Counted from the stretch's first letter, positions 16,815 through 25,718 are shown. The stretch is DNA of 64,000 bases from an uncultured Bacteroides sp. (GCA_944321495.1 CALULP010000024.1:1-64000); one strand, 5' to 3'. Notes: generated from the sequence alone by a model not told the origin. Numbers and translations are program-made.

Positions 16815-18493
16815 TTATTCCTCTACCAAGACCGGATATCCTCCCGCCCCGTCTACGGCGAAACGGTAATTGCACAGGTCGTTGTGGACTGTATTCCATG
16901 TCCCGATGGCAGCGTTCAAGGCATCTACGGTTGTCCGGCTCTTGAGCTCATCGGCAGTCTTCGCGGCACAGTTGGTGAAGCTACCCGCCAGATTCTCGTT
17001 AAGATTGCCACAAGCAAAAGGCTGACACCCATCTACATCCACCCAATAGCACGTATTGAATAGCGTTGCCTGAGGAGCCTGTAGGGATGTATATCCTATC
17101 AAATATATATTTGGACTTTGCCCGTCAGTCACGTTATAACAAGCCGTAACTGTATTTCCACTATGCATATTATTGGCTATGATTCCCCCTCTGGAATATT
17201 TATAGCCTCCGTCTTCAGTAACAATTATTCCGGTATTATAGCAGCCTACTATATGCGCAGCACCATAATCACCCATATCACCAACTACGCCACCGACCGA
17301 GTAAGTGTTTTTAGTCGTGACTATCTTACCGGTATTATAACAACCTATGACATAACAGCCGTCATCGCATTGGAATACCACACCGCCTACATGAGCCTCA
17401 TCCACATATATTTGTCTATCCGGAGAACCAAGATAAGCGCATCCTTTTATAATTCCGCCGCTCATGTTTTGCCCGACAACTCCGCCTACATAATCCAAAG
17501 CACCGGGTGTCTTTATCTCCGCTGTATGGATGATGCTGCCTTTGAACGTGCAATTCTCTACAAGCCCCCCGTTATTGGCAGCCACGATACCGGCAATTCT
17601 TTGAGTGTTTACATTCGCATCCGTAGTCTTCATTTCCTTTTTCACAATACCTTCCACATGCAAGTTCCGCACGGTTCCGGTCAATACAGCTATAAGTGCA
17701 AGATGATTAGCCCCTTTGTATTCAAGATACATATTCCGGATGGTATGCCCGTTGCCATCCAAAGTCCCTGAGAATTGGGCCATACGGATGTAATCGACTC
17801 CCCCTAAATCAATGTCTTCCGTCAACTCAAAATAAATACCCGCAAAAGTCTCGCCCTCATTCGTTCTTTCCGACAACGCCACCAACGCGTCTGCCGAACC
17901 AATCACATAAGGCTGCCCTTGCGTGCCTTCCCCTACGAAGAGCGCCACAGTCAGACGGTAAACCTCGACTACACGGCCATTATCCGTCAGCGCCACCTCC
18001 AGCAACGCCTTGCCTTGTCCGACCGTCGGCTTTATGGCGTTTCCCTCAACCGTTGCCGACCAGTTTTCGCCTTCCAGCACCCGCACGGACACCTGCATGC
18101 CCTCCGGCGCAATGTACGTCAGTTCGCCCTTTGCCAAGATAATGTCCTGCGGATGGGCGCAGCGTGCAGGAAAGTGATGGTGTAGCCTACCTGTTCGCCG
18201 CCTTGCATGACGGGCGTCACGCCGATGATATAGTCTGCCGTGGTAGCATTGACAAGCTGCTGCAGAGCGGCGATGTCGCTGTTCGCCTGCTCCTGCCACT
18301 CCTCCAACGCCGTGAGGCGGTTCTCGTGGTCGGCCACCACACCCCACAACGACAGGGCGGCATAATCGCCGTCTTCATAGCAAGCGGTCAAAGCCATGCA
18401 TAGTAAGAGCACGACCGCCTGGGATATACGTCTGAAGTTAATCAATAAGAATCGGGGAGACCACTGTTTCCGGGAATCTGTAACTGGATGCAT
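16815..18493 (-). pseudogene. Frameshifted DUF4988-type lipoprotein with GLUG repeats
   Basis: Two frames together encode one recognisable protein. Bases 18493 to about 18160 give a lipoprotein signal (VVLLLCMALTAC), a short coiled coil (HENRLTALEEWQEQ) and a domain ending VGYTITFLHAAPI, as in DUF4988-type surface lipoproteins. The match then continues one base out of frame from DIILAKGELTY to the stop at 16815. The distal part has GLUG-type repeats (GGVVGQN, GGVVGDMGDYG, CYNTG). The break lies between about 18140 and 18165. No homopolymer is there, so a true frameshift, a slippage site or a sequence error are all possible. Intact relatives are exported surface proteins, some adhesin-like. 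Confidence 0.75.
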
Positions 18494-18571
18494 TGTGATT
18501 GTAGTTTTTTATATCCGTGCAGATTCCCCGGAATACGGATGATTGATAATTTCTTGCCATGCTACCTTCTA

Positions 18572-18758
18572 TAAAGAAAAAGCGCGGGAATCTGTACCTG
18601 TTGCCCGTCCCGCTCTTTAAGGCCTTCGCATTGCCCATCACTGTAGAACGAGCAACGCAGAAGCCCACGCCGATATGTATAACAACCTGATGCCCCTTTC
18701 TGAGAAAGGCGCACCAAGGGTATAAACATATCACGCAGACATCTACCGTTGCTTTGTT
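18572..18758 (-). ncRNA. Candidate structured small RNA (about 185 nt) with its own terminator
   Basis: On the minus strand the segment 18753-18651 folds into one long interrupted hairpin: AGCAACG pairs with CGTTGCT, inside it GATATGT with ACATATC, and at the tip CCTTT with AAAGG around CTCAG. About 40 bases later comes a terminator stem, GCGGGA with TCCCGC (18613-18584), followed by GCTTTTTCTTT. The size and the rod-like fold with internal bulges resemble 6S RNA, but I cannot confirm family membership. A regulatory leader of the lipoprotein pseudogene that starts at 18493 is the alternative. Confidence 0.5.
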
Positions 18759-19033
18759 CTTTGACAGTGATTTAAAAGTTGCGAAGTTTTAAAGAGCCAA
18801 AGACAAAACGTCAAGTAAACGTCTTTTCTTTATATGTCTGTTCCACGCCCTCCCGGCTTCTGCAAAAGAAACTTAGATACAGAGAACAGCGCAAAGTATG
18901 GAAAAATGGGAAAACCGTTGCAATTCATTTGAAAAAAATAACGGGAATCTGCATCCGGAGCCTTCTCCCCTCCCCGGACTTCCCGTTCCACTTTTCCAAC
19001 AACGGCAGATTCACACCTGCCACCTACCCCCTT

Positions 19034-19092
19034 CGGTACTGGTTCGGTATTGCTTCGGTATTGGTTCGGTATTGGTTCGGTATTGGTTCGGT
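19034..19092. repeat. 11-base tandem repeat (CGGTATTGGTT)
   Basis: Five full copies and one partial of an 11-base unit CGGTATTGGTT, with two single-base variants. It is part of the intergenic region 18494-19229 and lies about 100 bases before the argR promoter. The stretch 18760-19030 shows nothing else I can support. Confidence 0.9.
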
Positions 19093-19195
19093 CATTTTCC
19101 GCCGCTATGGAACGAAGGGAGAAGGTAGGAATACAAGCGAAAGAAAAAGTGCATAAAAAACTGCTGTTTTGCATATTATTTCAAAAATAAAGCGT

Positions 19196-19203
19196 AATTT
19201 TGC
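19196..19203 (+). promoter_or_regulatory. -7 promoter box of the arginine operon
   Basis: TAATTTTG fits TAnnTTTG and lies 27 bases before the argR start. A TTTG occurs 23 bases upstream, slightly too far. The AT-rich stretch between them (TATTATTTCAAAAATAAA) could hold an ARG box for autoregulation; this is not proven. Confidence 0.5.
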
Positions 19204-19229
19204 CGCGTTTAGCATAAATATACAAGCTG

Positions 19230-19703
19230 ATGAAAAGAAAATCCAATCGGTTGGACGCCATCAAGATGATTATTTCAGGCAAAGAGGTAGGCTCGCAAGA
19301 GGAATTACTGAAGGCTTTGGAAAACGAAGGCTTTGAGGTAACGCAGGCAACCCTGTCGCGCGACCTGAAGCAGCTGAAAGTAGCCAAGGCCGCCAACATC
19401 AACGGGAAGTATGTGTACGTGCTGCCCAACAACATCATGTACAAGCGCTCCAACACACAGAGCACCAGCGAAATGCTGATGAACAGCGGCTTCGTGTCCC
19501 TGCAATTCTCGGGCAACCTGGCCATCATACGCACACGCCCCGGATACGCCAGCAGCATGGCCTACGACATTGACAACCGGGAATGCGACGACATCCTGGG
19601 CACCATAGCGGGCGACGACACCATCATGATGGTGATACGCGAAGGCATACCGCACAGGCGCATACAGGATTTTTTATCGGAAATCATACCTCATATAAAA
19701 TAA
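19230..19703 (+). CDS. argR: Arginine repressor
   Basis: This 157-residue DNA-binding regulator senses arginine. The N-terminal winged helix includes EVTQATLSRDLKQL (about 36-49), the family's recognition helix region. The C-terminal hexamerisation and arginine-binding domain shows IRTRPGYAS and the acidic GTIAGDDTIMMV. It is the first gene of argR-GNAT-argG-pspC-argC-argD and probably controls its own operon and argF' elsewhere. Confidence 0.95.
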   Translation: MKRKSNRLDAIKMIISGKEVGSQEELLKALENEGFEVTQATLSRDLKQLKVAKAANINGKYVYVLPNNIMYKRSNTQSTSEMLMNSGFVSLQFSGNLAIIRTRPGYASSMAYDIDNRECDDILGTIAGDDTIMMVIREGIPHRRIQDFLSEIIPHIK

Positions 19704-19785
19704 CAAACATGTAACTTTGCGGTAAAGGCGCCAAGCCTTACGGGGCCCGGCAGCCTGACCGACCGGATTTATTAAAAACAAGACA

Positions 19786-20343
19786 ATGGATTCCAAACAG
19801 ATTGATGTGATGGTGGCTGACGCCTCCCATGAAGTTTACGTCGATACGATTTTAGATACCATCCGCGAAGCCGCCAAGGTGCGGGGTACCGGCATAGCCG
19901 AACGTACACATGAATACGTGGCCACCAAGATGAAAGAGGGCAAGGCCATCATAGCCTTGTGCGGAGATGAGTTTGCCGGCTTCACTTACATAGAAAGCTG
20001 GGGGAACAAACAATATGTGGCTACTTCCGGCCTGATTGTACACCCCAAGTACCGGGGACTGGGGCTGGCAAAACGCATCAAGCAGGCATCGTTCCGCCTG
20101 GCGCGGCTGCGGTGGCCCTGGGCCAAGGTGTTCAGCCTCACCAGCGGCGCGGCAGTGATGAAAATGAATACGGAACTGGGGTACGTGCCCGTCACGTTCA
20201 ACGAGCTGACGGACGACGATGCCTTCTGGAAAGGATGCGAAGGCTGCATCAACCACGACATCCTCATGGCAAAGAACCGCAAGTTCTGCATCTGCACCGC
20301 CATGCTGTACGACCCGGCATTGCACGAGGAGGACAAGATTTGA
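19786..20343 (+). CDS. GNAT acyltransferase of the arginine operon (probable glutamate N-succinyltransferase)
   Basis: The 185-residue protein is a GNAT fold: acyl-CoA-binding strand and loop are seen in SGLIVHPKYRGLGLAKRIK (about 84-102). It lies between argR and argG, exactly where the first step of arginine synthesis is needed. Because argF' here carries the succinyl-specific Pro90, the matching first step is transfer of succinyl from succinyl-CoA to glutamate, and this enzyme is the natural candidate. That assignment is inference from context; a classical N-acetylglutamate synthase is the alternative. Confidence 0.8.
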   Translation: MDSKQIDVMVADASHEVYVDTILDTIREAAKVRGTGIAERTHEYVATKMKEGKAIIALCGDEFAGFTYIESWGNKQYVATSGLIVHPKYRGLGLAKRIKQASFRLARLRWPWAKVFSLTSGAAVMKMNTELGYVPVTFNELTDDDAFWKGCEGCINHDILMAKNRKFCICTAMLYDPALHEEDKI

Positions 20344-20454
20344 AGCCTCTCCCCTCCCTCCCCCGTAGGGAGGGGGATGCAGCACATAACAATATACACC
20401 TTTAAAAACATGCCCTTTCTCCCTCCCTACGGGGGAGGGTTGGGGAGGGGCTCT
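20344..20454. repeat. Inverted repeat with CCCTCCCCCGTAGGGAGGG core
   Basis: Two inverted copies of about 31 bases (cores CCCTCCCCCGTAGGGAGGG and CCCTCCCTACGGGGGAGGG) flank about 45 bases of AT-rich sequence. They fill the whole gap between the GNAT gene and argG. The symmetric miniature form suggests a dispersed repeat element. It could form a strong hairpin in the operon mRNA. Confidence 0.8.
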
Positions 20455-20465
20455 TATACAAGACT

Positions 20466-21674
20466 ATGGAAAGGAAAAAAGTAGTAGTCGCCTTCAGCGG
20501 CGGACTGGACACATCGTTCACCGTGATGTATCTGGCCAAAGAGAAAGGATATGAAGTGCATGCCGCCTGCGCCAACACGGGCGGATTCAGCGCCGAGCAA
20601 CTGAAAACCAACGAGGAGAACGCCTACAAGCTGGGCGCCACGAAGTATGTCACCCTGGACGTGACGCACGAATATTACGAAAAGAGCCTGAAATACATGG
20701 TCTATGGCAACGTGCTGCGCAACGGCACTTACCCCATCTCGGTAAGTTCGGAGCGCATCTTCCAGGCACTGGCCATCGCCCGCTATGCCAACGAAATCGG
20801 CGCGGACGCCATTGCCCACGGCTCGACAGGCGCAGGCAACGACCAGGTACGCTTCGACATGACTTTCCTGGTAATGGCGCCGGGGGTGGAAATCATCACC
20901 CTGACCCGCGACATGGCCCTGAGCCGCCAGGAGGAGATTGACTACTTGAACAAGCACGGCTTTGCCGCCGACTTTGCCAAACTGAAGTATTCCTATAACG
21001 TGGGCATCTGGGGCACCAGCATCTGCGGAGGCGAAATCCTCGACTCGGCACAAGGCCTGCCGGAAAGCGCTTACCTGAAACACTGCACCAAGGAGGGCAC
21101 CGAGCAACTGCGCCTCACCTTTGAGCAGGGCGAACTGAAAGCCATCAACGGCGAACGCTACGACGACCCCATCCAGGCCATCCAAAAGGTGGAGGAAATC
21201 GGCGCGGCTTACGCCATCGGACGCGACATGCACGTGGGCGACACCATCATCGGCATCAAGGGCCGCGTAGGCTTTGAGGCTGCTGCACCGATGCTGATTA
21301 TCGGCGCGCACCGCTTCCTGGAGAAATACACGCTGAGCAAATGGCAACAGTATTGGAAAGACCAGGTGGCCAACTGGTACGGCATGTTCCTGCACGAAAG
21401 CGAATACCTGGAGCCGGTGATGCGCGACATCGAAGCCATGCTGGCCTCCAGCCAACGCAACGTAAACGGCACTGCCATCCTGGAACTCCGGCCTTACGGT
21501 TTCCACACCGTGGGCGTGGAAAGCCAGGACGACTTGGTAAAGAACAAGTTCGGCGAATACGGCGAAATGCAGAAAGGCTGGACGGCTGAAGATGCCAAGG
21601 GCTTCATCAAGGTGCTCAGCACCCCGCTCCGCGCTTACTATGCCGGCCATAAGGACGAGTTGAACAACATCTAA
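20466..21674 (+). CDS. argG: Argininosuccinate synthase
   Basis: The 402-residue cytosolic enzyme joins citrulline and aspartate using ATP. The N-type ATP pyrophosphatase loop is AFSGGLDTS near residue 10. HGSTGAGNDQVRF supplies the citrulline and aspartate contacts. In Bacteroidetes it may act on N-succinylcitrulline after or before deacylation. Third gene of the operon. Confidence 0.95.
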   Translation: MERKKVVVAFSGGLDTSFTVMYLAKEKGYEVHAACANTGGFSAEQLKTNEENAYKLGATKYVTLDVTHEYYEKSLKYMVYGNVLRNGTYPISVSSERIFQALAIARYANEIGADAIAHGSTGAGNDQVRFDMTFLVMAPGVEIITLTRDMALSRQEEIDYLNKHGFAADFAKLKYSYNVGIWGTSICGGEILDSAQGLPESAYLKHCTKEGTEQLRLTFEQGELKAINGERYDDPIQAIQKVEEIGAAYAIGRDMHVGDTIIGIKGRVGFEAAAPMLIIGAHRFLEKYTLSKWQQYWKDQVANWYGMFLHESEYLEPVMRDIEAMLASSQRNVNGTAILELRPYGFHTVGVESQDDLVKNKFGEYGEMQKGWTAEDAKGFIKVLSTPLRAYYAGHKDELNNI

Positions 21675-21689
21675 TAATAATTTAAAAAG

Positions 21690-21770
21690 ATGAATGAAGA
21701 ACCGGAAGCGACATGAAAAGCCCCCCCGGGGGGCGCTTCATTCCTGATTCTTCATTCATCCCCTAAATAC
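21690..21770. repeat. Inverted repeat between argG and pspC
   Basis: TGAATGAAGAA (21691) is matched by TTCTTCATTCA near 21766; nested inside are GAAGCG/CGCTTC and a C7-G6 palindrome. The fold could be a cruciform or an mRNA hairpin. The same GAATGAAG arms recur in the next two gaps. Confidence 0.75.
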
Positions 21771-21778
21771 CGATTGTC

Positions 21779-21988
21779 ATGGATGAACCCAAGAGACTCC
21801 GCCGTCCCCGCCAAGGGCGTATGCTGGCAGGCGTCTGCGCCGCTTTCGCCAACTATTTTGGCCTTGACCCCACCGTAGTGCGGGTAGCTTATGTGCTGCT
21901 TACCATATTTACCATCTTTTCGGGAGTGCTGGTCTACTTTATTTTGATGCTGGTAATCCCGGAAGAGGAAAACCGATATTACAGATGA
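21779..21988 (+). CDS. PspC-domain small membrane protein
   Basis: This 69-residue protein is a single PspC domain: basic N-terminus (KRLRRPRQGRMLAGVCAAFA), then FGLDPTVVRVAYVLLT and one long membrane segment (IFSGVLVYFILMLVIP). PspC proteins sense or relay envelope stress. Here it is embedded in the arginine operon between argG and argC, flanked by inverted repeats, so it may be a passenger rather than a pathway gene. Confidence 0.88.
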   Translation: MDEPKRLRRPRQGRMLAGVCAAFANYFGLDPTVVRVAYVLLTIFTIFSGVLVYFILMLVIPEEENRYYR

Positions 21989-21999
21989 CAAAAAATGAA

Positions 22000-22053
22000 T
22001 GAAGCACGAGGGCAATCTTCGCCCATCATTCTTCATTCTTAATTCTTCATTTA
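22000..22053. repeat. Inverted repeat between pspC and argC
   Basis: AATGAATGAAG on the left and CTTCATTC arms on the right, with GGGC/GCCC nested. It is the same arm family as at 21690. Confidence 0.65.
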
Positions 22054-22054
22054 T

Positions 22055-23023
22055 ATGATAAAAGTAGGAATCATAGGCGGGGCAGGTTACACCGCCGGCG
22101 AGCTTATCCGCTTGCTCATCAACCACCCGGAGGCGGAAATCGTCTTCATCAACAGTGCCAGCAATGCAGGCAACCGCGTGACCGACGTACACGAAGGGCT
22201 GTATGGCGAAACGGACCTCTGCTTCACCGACCAGTTGCCGTTGGACAAGATAGACTGCCTTTTCTTCTGCACGGCACATGGGGACACACGCAAATTCATG
22301 GAAAGCCATGACATCCCCGAAAACCTGAAGATTATAGACCTCTCCATGGACTATCGCCTCAAGGCAGAAGGGAACGACTTCATTTACGGCTTGCCCGAAC
22401 TGAACCGACGCGCCACCTGCAAAGCCAAGCATGTGGCCAACCCCGGCTGCTTTGCCACCTGTATCCAGCTGGGATTGCTGCCCTTGGCCAAGCACCTGAT
22501 GCTGAACGGCGACATCCAGGTGAATGCCATCACGGGCAGCACAGGAGCAGGCGTAAAGCCGGGAGCTACCAGCCACTTCAGCTGGCGCGACAACAACCTG
22601 AGCGTGTACAAAGCTTTCGAGCACCAGCACGTGCCCGAAATCAAACAGTCGTTGAAGCAATTGCAGAACAGCTTCGACGCAGAGATAGACTTCATTCCTT
22701 ACCGGGGCGCTTTCCCGCGGGGCATCTTCGCGACCATCGTCGTCAAGAACAAGTGCGGCATCGAGGAGCTGAACCGTATCTATACGGAGTACTACGAACG
22801 CGACTCGTTTACCCACGTGGTGGACAAGAACATCGACCTGAAGCAGGTGGTCAACACCAACAAATGCCTTCTCCACCTGGAGAAACATGGCGACAAGCTG
22901 CTCATCATCTCCTGCATCGACAACCTGCTGAAAGGTGCCAGCGGACAGGCCGTGCACAACATGAACCTGCTGTTCAATCTGGAGGAAACGGTAGGGCTGA
23001 GGCTGAAGCCATCGGCATTCTGA
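22055..23023 (+). CDS. argC: N-acyl-glutamyl-phosphate reductase
   Basis: The 322-residue enzyme reduces N-acylglutamyl phosphate to the semialdehyde with NADPH. The nucleotide motif GGAGYTAGELIRLL is at the N-terminus; the active-site Cys is in NPGCFATC (about 130-137). GSTGAGVKPG and the C-terminal GQAVHNMNL are conserved. In this organism the acyl group is probably succinyl, since the downstream carbamoyltransferase is succinyl-specific. Confidence 0.95.
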   Translation: MIKVGIIGGAGYTAGELIRLLINHPEAEIVFINSASNAGNRVTDVHEGLYGETDLCFTDQLPLDKIDCLFFCTAHGDTRKFMESHDIPENLKIIDLSMDYRLKAEGNDFIYGLPELNRRATCKAKHVANPGCFATCIQLGLLPLAKHLMLNGDIQVNAITGSTGAGVKPGATSHFSWRDNNLSVYKAFEHQHVPEIKQSLKQLQNSFDAEIDFIPYRGAFPRGIFATIVVKNKCGIEELNRIYTEYYERDSFTHVVDKNIDLKQVVNTNKCLLHLEKHGDKLLIISCIDNLLKGASGQAVHNMNLLFNLEETVGLRLKPSAF

Positions 23024-23045
23024 CGCAGCTTTCGGGTTTGCCCTG

Positions 23046-23126
23046 TCATCCTGAACGAATACATTCATTAACCCAAGAAGAATGAACTGCACAACGAAAT
23101 TCTTCATTCAAAATTCTTCATTATCA
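23046..23126. repeat. Degenerate inverted repeat between argC and argD
   Basis: GAAGAATGAA and TTCTTCATTC arms about 20 bases apart, with a second copy ATTCTTCATTA just before argD. It is related to the repeats at 21690 and 22000. Confidence 0.6.
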
Positions 23127-23128
23127 AT

Positions 23129-24253
23129 ATGAAACTCTTTGACGTATATCCTTTATTCGACATCAACATAGTACGGGGAAAAGGCTGCCACGTGTGGGAC
23201 AAACAAGGCACGGAGTACCTTGACCTCTACGGCGGCCATGCGGTTATCTCCATCGGCCACGCCCACCCGCACTATGTGGAAATGATTAGCAAGCAGGCAG
23301 CCACTCTGGGTTTCTATTCCAACTCGGTAATCAACAAACTCCAGCAGCAACTGGCCGAAAGGCTGGGCAAAGCCTGCGGATACAACGACTACCAGCTCTT
23401 CCTTATCAACTCGGGCGCGGAGGCCAATGAGAATGCCTTGAAGCTGGCTTCCTTCCATAACGGGCGGACACGCCTGATATCTACCTCCAAAGCCTTCCAC
23501 GGGCGTACTTCACTGGCAGTGGAGGTGACGGACAACCCTAAAATCATTGCGCCCGTCAACGCCAACCGCCACGTCACCTACGTGCCACTGAACGATGTGG
23601 AGGCCATGGAGCGTGAACTCCGCAAGGGGGATGTATGCGCCGTCATCATCGAGGGCATCCAAGGCGTGGGAGGCATCCGCATACCTTCGGCAGAATACCT
23701 GCAAGCCCTGCGCGAAGTGTGTACGGAAACTGGCACCGTGCTCATACTCGACGAGATACAAAGCGGCTACGGACGCACCGGCAAATTCTTTGCCCACCAG
23801 TGGGCAGGTATCCGCCCCGACCTTATCACCGTAGCCAAAGGAATCGGCAACGGGTTCCCCATGGGAGCCGTGCTCATCAGCCCGGAATTCAAGCCTACTT
23901 ACGGGCAACTGGGTACGACCTTTGGCGGCAACCACCTGGCATGCGCGGCAGCCTTGGCTGTGCTCGACGTCATCGAAGGCGAAGGCCTCATCGAGAACGC
24001 CGGCCGCGTGGGCGCTTTCCTGCAGGATGAATTGAAGAAGATGCCCGCCCTGAAAGAAGTGCGCGGCAAAGGACTGATGATTGGTATCGAATTCGAACAG
24101 CCCATCAAAGAACTGCGCACCCGCCTGCTGAAGGAGCAACACGTATTTACGGGCGTCAGCGGCACGAACGTCATCCGGCTGCTTCCCCCGCTCTGCCTCA
24201 GCATGGACGAAGCCGCCCTGTTCCTGGAACGGTTCCAAAAAGCGCTGGAGTAA
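23129..24253 (+). CDS. argD: N-acyl-ornithine aminotransferase
   Basis: The 374-residue PLP enzyme (class III) transaminates N-acylglutamate semialdehyde to N-acylornithine with glutamate. Seen are NSGAEANENALKLA, the PLP-contact DEIQSGYGRTG, the Schiff-base Lys in TVAKGIGNGFPMGA, and TFGGN. Last gene of the operon; a strong terminator follows. The natural substrate here is probably the N-succinyl form. Confidence 0.95.
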   Translation: MKLFDVYPLFDINIVRGKGCHVWDKQGTEYLDLYGGHAVISIGHAHPHYVEMISKQAATLGFYSNSVINKLQQQLAERLGKACGYNDYQLFLINSGAEANENALKLASFHNGRTRLISTSKAFHGRTSLAVEVTDNPKIIAPVNANRHVTYVPLNDVEAMERELRKGDVCAVIIEGIQGVGGIRIPSAEYLQALREVCTETGTVLILDEIQSGYGRTGKFFAHQWAGIRPDLITVAKGIGNGFPMGAVLISPEFKPTYGQLGTTFGGNHLACAAALAVLDVIEGEGLIENAGRVGAFLQDELKKMPALKEVRGKGLMIGIEFEQPIKELRTRLLKEQHVFTGVSGTNVIRLLPPLCLSMDEAALFLERFQKALE

Positions 24254-24273
24254 CTCCCCCCATGCCAGCATGC

Positions 24274-24325
24274 AAAGAATGCCCCGCCGGCTGAAGCATA
24301 AAAGCTTCCCGGCGGGGCATTCTTT
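24274..24325 (+). terminator. Terminator of the arginine operon
   Basis: A perfect 17-bp stem (AAAGAATGCCCCGCCGG with its complement) starts 21 bases after argD. The terminal TTT is part of the stem, and no longer T-run follows. Confidence 0.8.
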
Positions 24326-24343
24326 GGGGATGCAGCAAAGAAC

Positions 24344-24380
24344 AAAAAGAAAGCCGCAGAAAAATCAGCGGCTTTCTTTA
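24344..24380 (-). terminator. Terminator of the tRNA-Phe/tRNA-Pro unit
   Basis: Minus-strand stem AGAAAGCCGC with GCGGCTTTCT, followed by TTTTGTTC, just beyond tRNA-Pro. Confidence 0.8.
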
Positions 24381-24386
24381 AACATG

Positions 24387-24459
24387 TCGGAATGAGGCGA
24401 CTCGAACGCCCGACCCCTACGTCCCGAACGTAGTGCGCTACCAACTGCGCTACATTCCG
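24387..24459 (-). tRNA. tRNA-Pro (CGG)
   Basis: The minus strand begins CGGAATG and closes with CATTCCG. Anticodon stem CTACG/CGTAG encloses loop TTCGGGA, anticodon CGG. CCA is not encoded. It is probably cotranscribed with the tRNA-Phe 15 bases upstream. Confidence 0.93.
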
Positions 24460-24474
24460 ATACCGTATTTGTAG

Positions 24475-24547
24475 TGGTGCCACCAGGAATCGAACCGGGG
24501 ACACAAGGATTTTCAGTCCTTTGCTCTACCAACTGAGCTATGGCACC
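24475..24547 (-). tRNA. tRNA-Phe (GAA)
   Basis: The minus strand begins GGTGCCA and closes with TGGCACC. Stem AAGGA/TCCTT encloses CTGAAAA, anticodon GAA. The last 19 bases of the gene region equal the att repeat at 7452-7470, so a second copy of this tRNA, or one like it, is the probable island target. Confidence 0.95.
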
Positions 24548-24620
24548 TTTCGTGGTTTGCGGGTGCAAAGATAAGGAGTTTTTTTTATACTGCAATGTTT
24601 TCGTGAGAAAAATATAGAAA

Positions 24621-24656
24621 AAAGAGTTTCCCGCTGAAGCAGGAAACTCTTTTTCT
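24621..24656 (-). terminator. Terminator of mdh
   Basis: Stem AAGAGTTTCC with GGAAACTCTT and T-rich flank on the minus strand, about 60 bases after the mdh stop codon. Confidence 0.8.
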
Positions 24657-24716
24657 ATGATATGGCTGCCCTCTCCGCCCTCAAGGGAACAGGAAAGGAT
24701 AGCCGACGTACCCGCA

Positions 24717-25718
24717 TCAGTCAATGTTCGGGTTGATGCTGTGCCACTGGTCAACGGGAGGAAGCACGCCCATGCTGATAACCTCGTCGCGCAGCGAGCA
24801 GAGGTGTCCGTAGCTCTTCTTCAGGTCTTCCATTTCTTCCGGAGTACCGATAACTTCCTCGTAAGCGCAACCGTTCTTCGTGATGGTTACTTCCATAGCC
24901 ATCATGATGTGGTCGAAGCCCTTGAACGAGCAGTAGCGGCCGGCAGGCCAGTTGAACGGTTTTCCGCCCATGGCTGCGGCAATCATCTCGATGGAAACGT
25001 AAGCCGGGCTCTGGAAAGAAGAACGGCCACGCAGGTTGATGATGTTGGAACCGCCCTTGATAACTTTCTGCTGGATTTCAGCCCACTGTTCCTTGGTCAG
25101 TTCGGGAGTGCCGATGATGTCGGTCAGCGGCTTGCCGTCAACGGTAGCGGTCGATGCGAATACGGCCATCTGTTCGCCGTGGCCGCCATAGGTACGGCAG
25201 TTCTGAATCTTGTCGGGGCACATGTGGAAGTGCTTGGCCAGTTCGCTGCGCAGACGGGTGCTGTCCAGACCTGCCAACGTAGTCACCTGGCTGGGTTTCA
25301 AACCGGAATACAGCAAGGTAATCAGGCCGGTAATGTCGGCGGGGTTGAAGATAACCACCACGTGCTTCACATCCGGGCAATAAGCCTTCAGGTTCTTACC
25401 AAACTCTTCGGCGATGGCGGCATTGCCTTTCAACAGGTCTTCACGGGTCATGCCTGCCTTGCGGGCGGCGCCACCAGAAGAAACTACATATTTGGCATCG
25501 GTCAGCGCTTCCTTGATGTCGGAAGTGAAAGTCAGGTTCACCCCTTCGAAGCCGCAGTGGAACATTTCCTCGGCCACACCTTCCAGACCCGGGCCATAGG
25601 GGTCGTACAGGCAGATGTTCGGAGTAAGGTGCATCATGATGGCGGTCTGCGCCATGTTGGAACCAATCATACCGGCTGCGCCGACGATGGTCAACTTCTC
25701 ATTCGTCAAAAATTCCAT
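24717..25718 (-). CDS. mdh: Malate dehydrogenase
   Basis: The 333-residue NAD-dependent enzyme interconverts malate and oxaloacetate in the fumarate-forming branch of fermentation. The Rossmann start is LTIVGAAGMIGSNMA; catalytic residues appear in LDSTRLRSEL (Asp and Arg) and TYGGHGEQM (proton-relay His). It stands alone with its own -7 box (25773) and terminator. The family includes lactate dehydrogenases, but this variant is the usual Bacteroides malate enzyme. Confidence 0.93.
   Translation of the reverse strand: MEFLTNEKLTIVGAAGMIGSNMAQTAIMMHLTPNICLYDPYGPGLEGVAEEMFHCGFEGVNLTFTSDIKEALTDAKYVVSSGGAARKAGMTREDLLKGNAAIAEEFGKNLKAYCPDVKHVVVIFNPADITGLITLLYSGLKPSQVTTLAGLDSTRLRSELAKHFHMCPDKIQNCRTYGGHGEQMAVFASTATVDGKPLTDIIGTPELTKEQWAEIQQKVIKGGSNIINLRGRSSFQSPAYVSIEMIAAAMGGKPFNWPAGRYCSFKGFDHIMMAMEVTITKNGCAYEEVIGTPEEMEDLKKSYGHLCSLRDEVISMGVLPPVDQWHSINPNID

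Noticed and set aside
20344..20454. Intrinsic terminator ending the argR-GNAT transcript
   Set aside because: The hairpin is strong, but no T-run follows the arms and argG continues on the same strand at once. A dispersed repeat is the better description.
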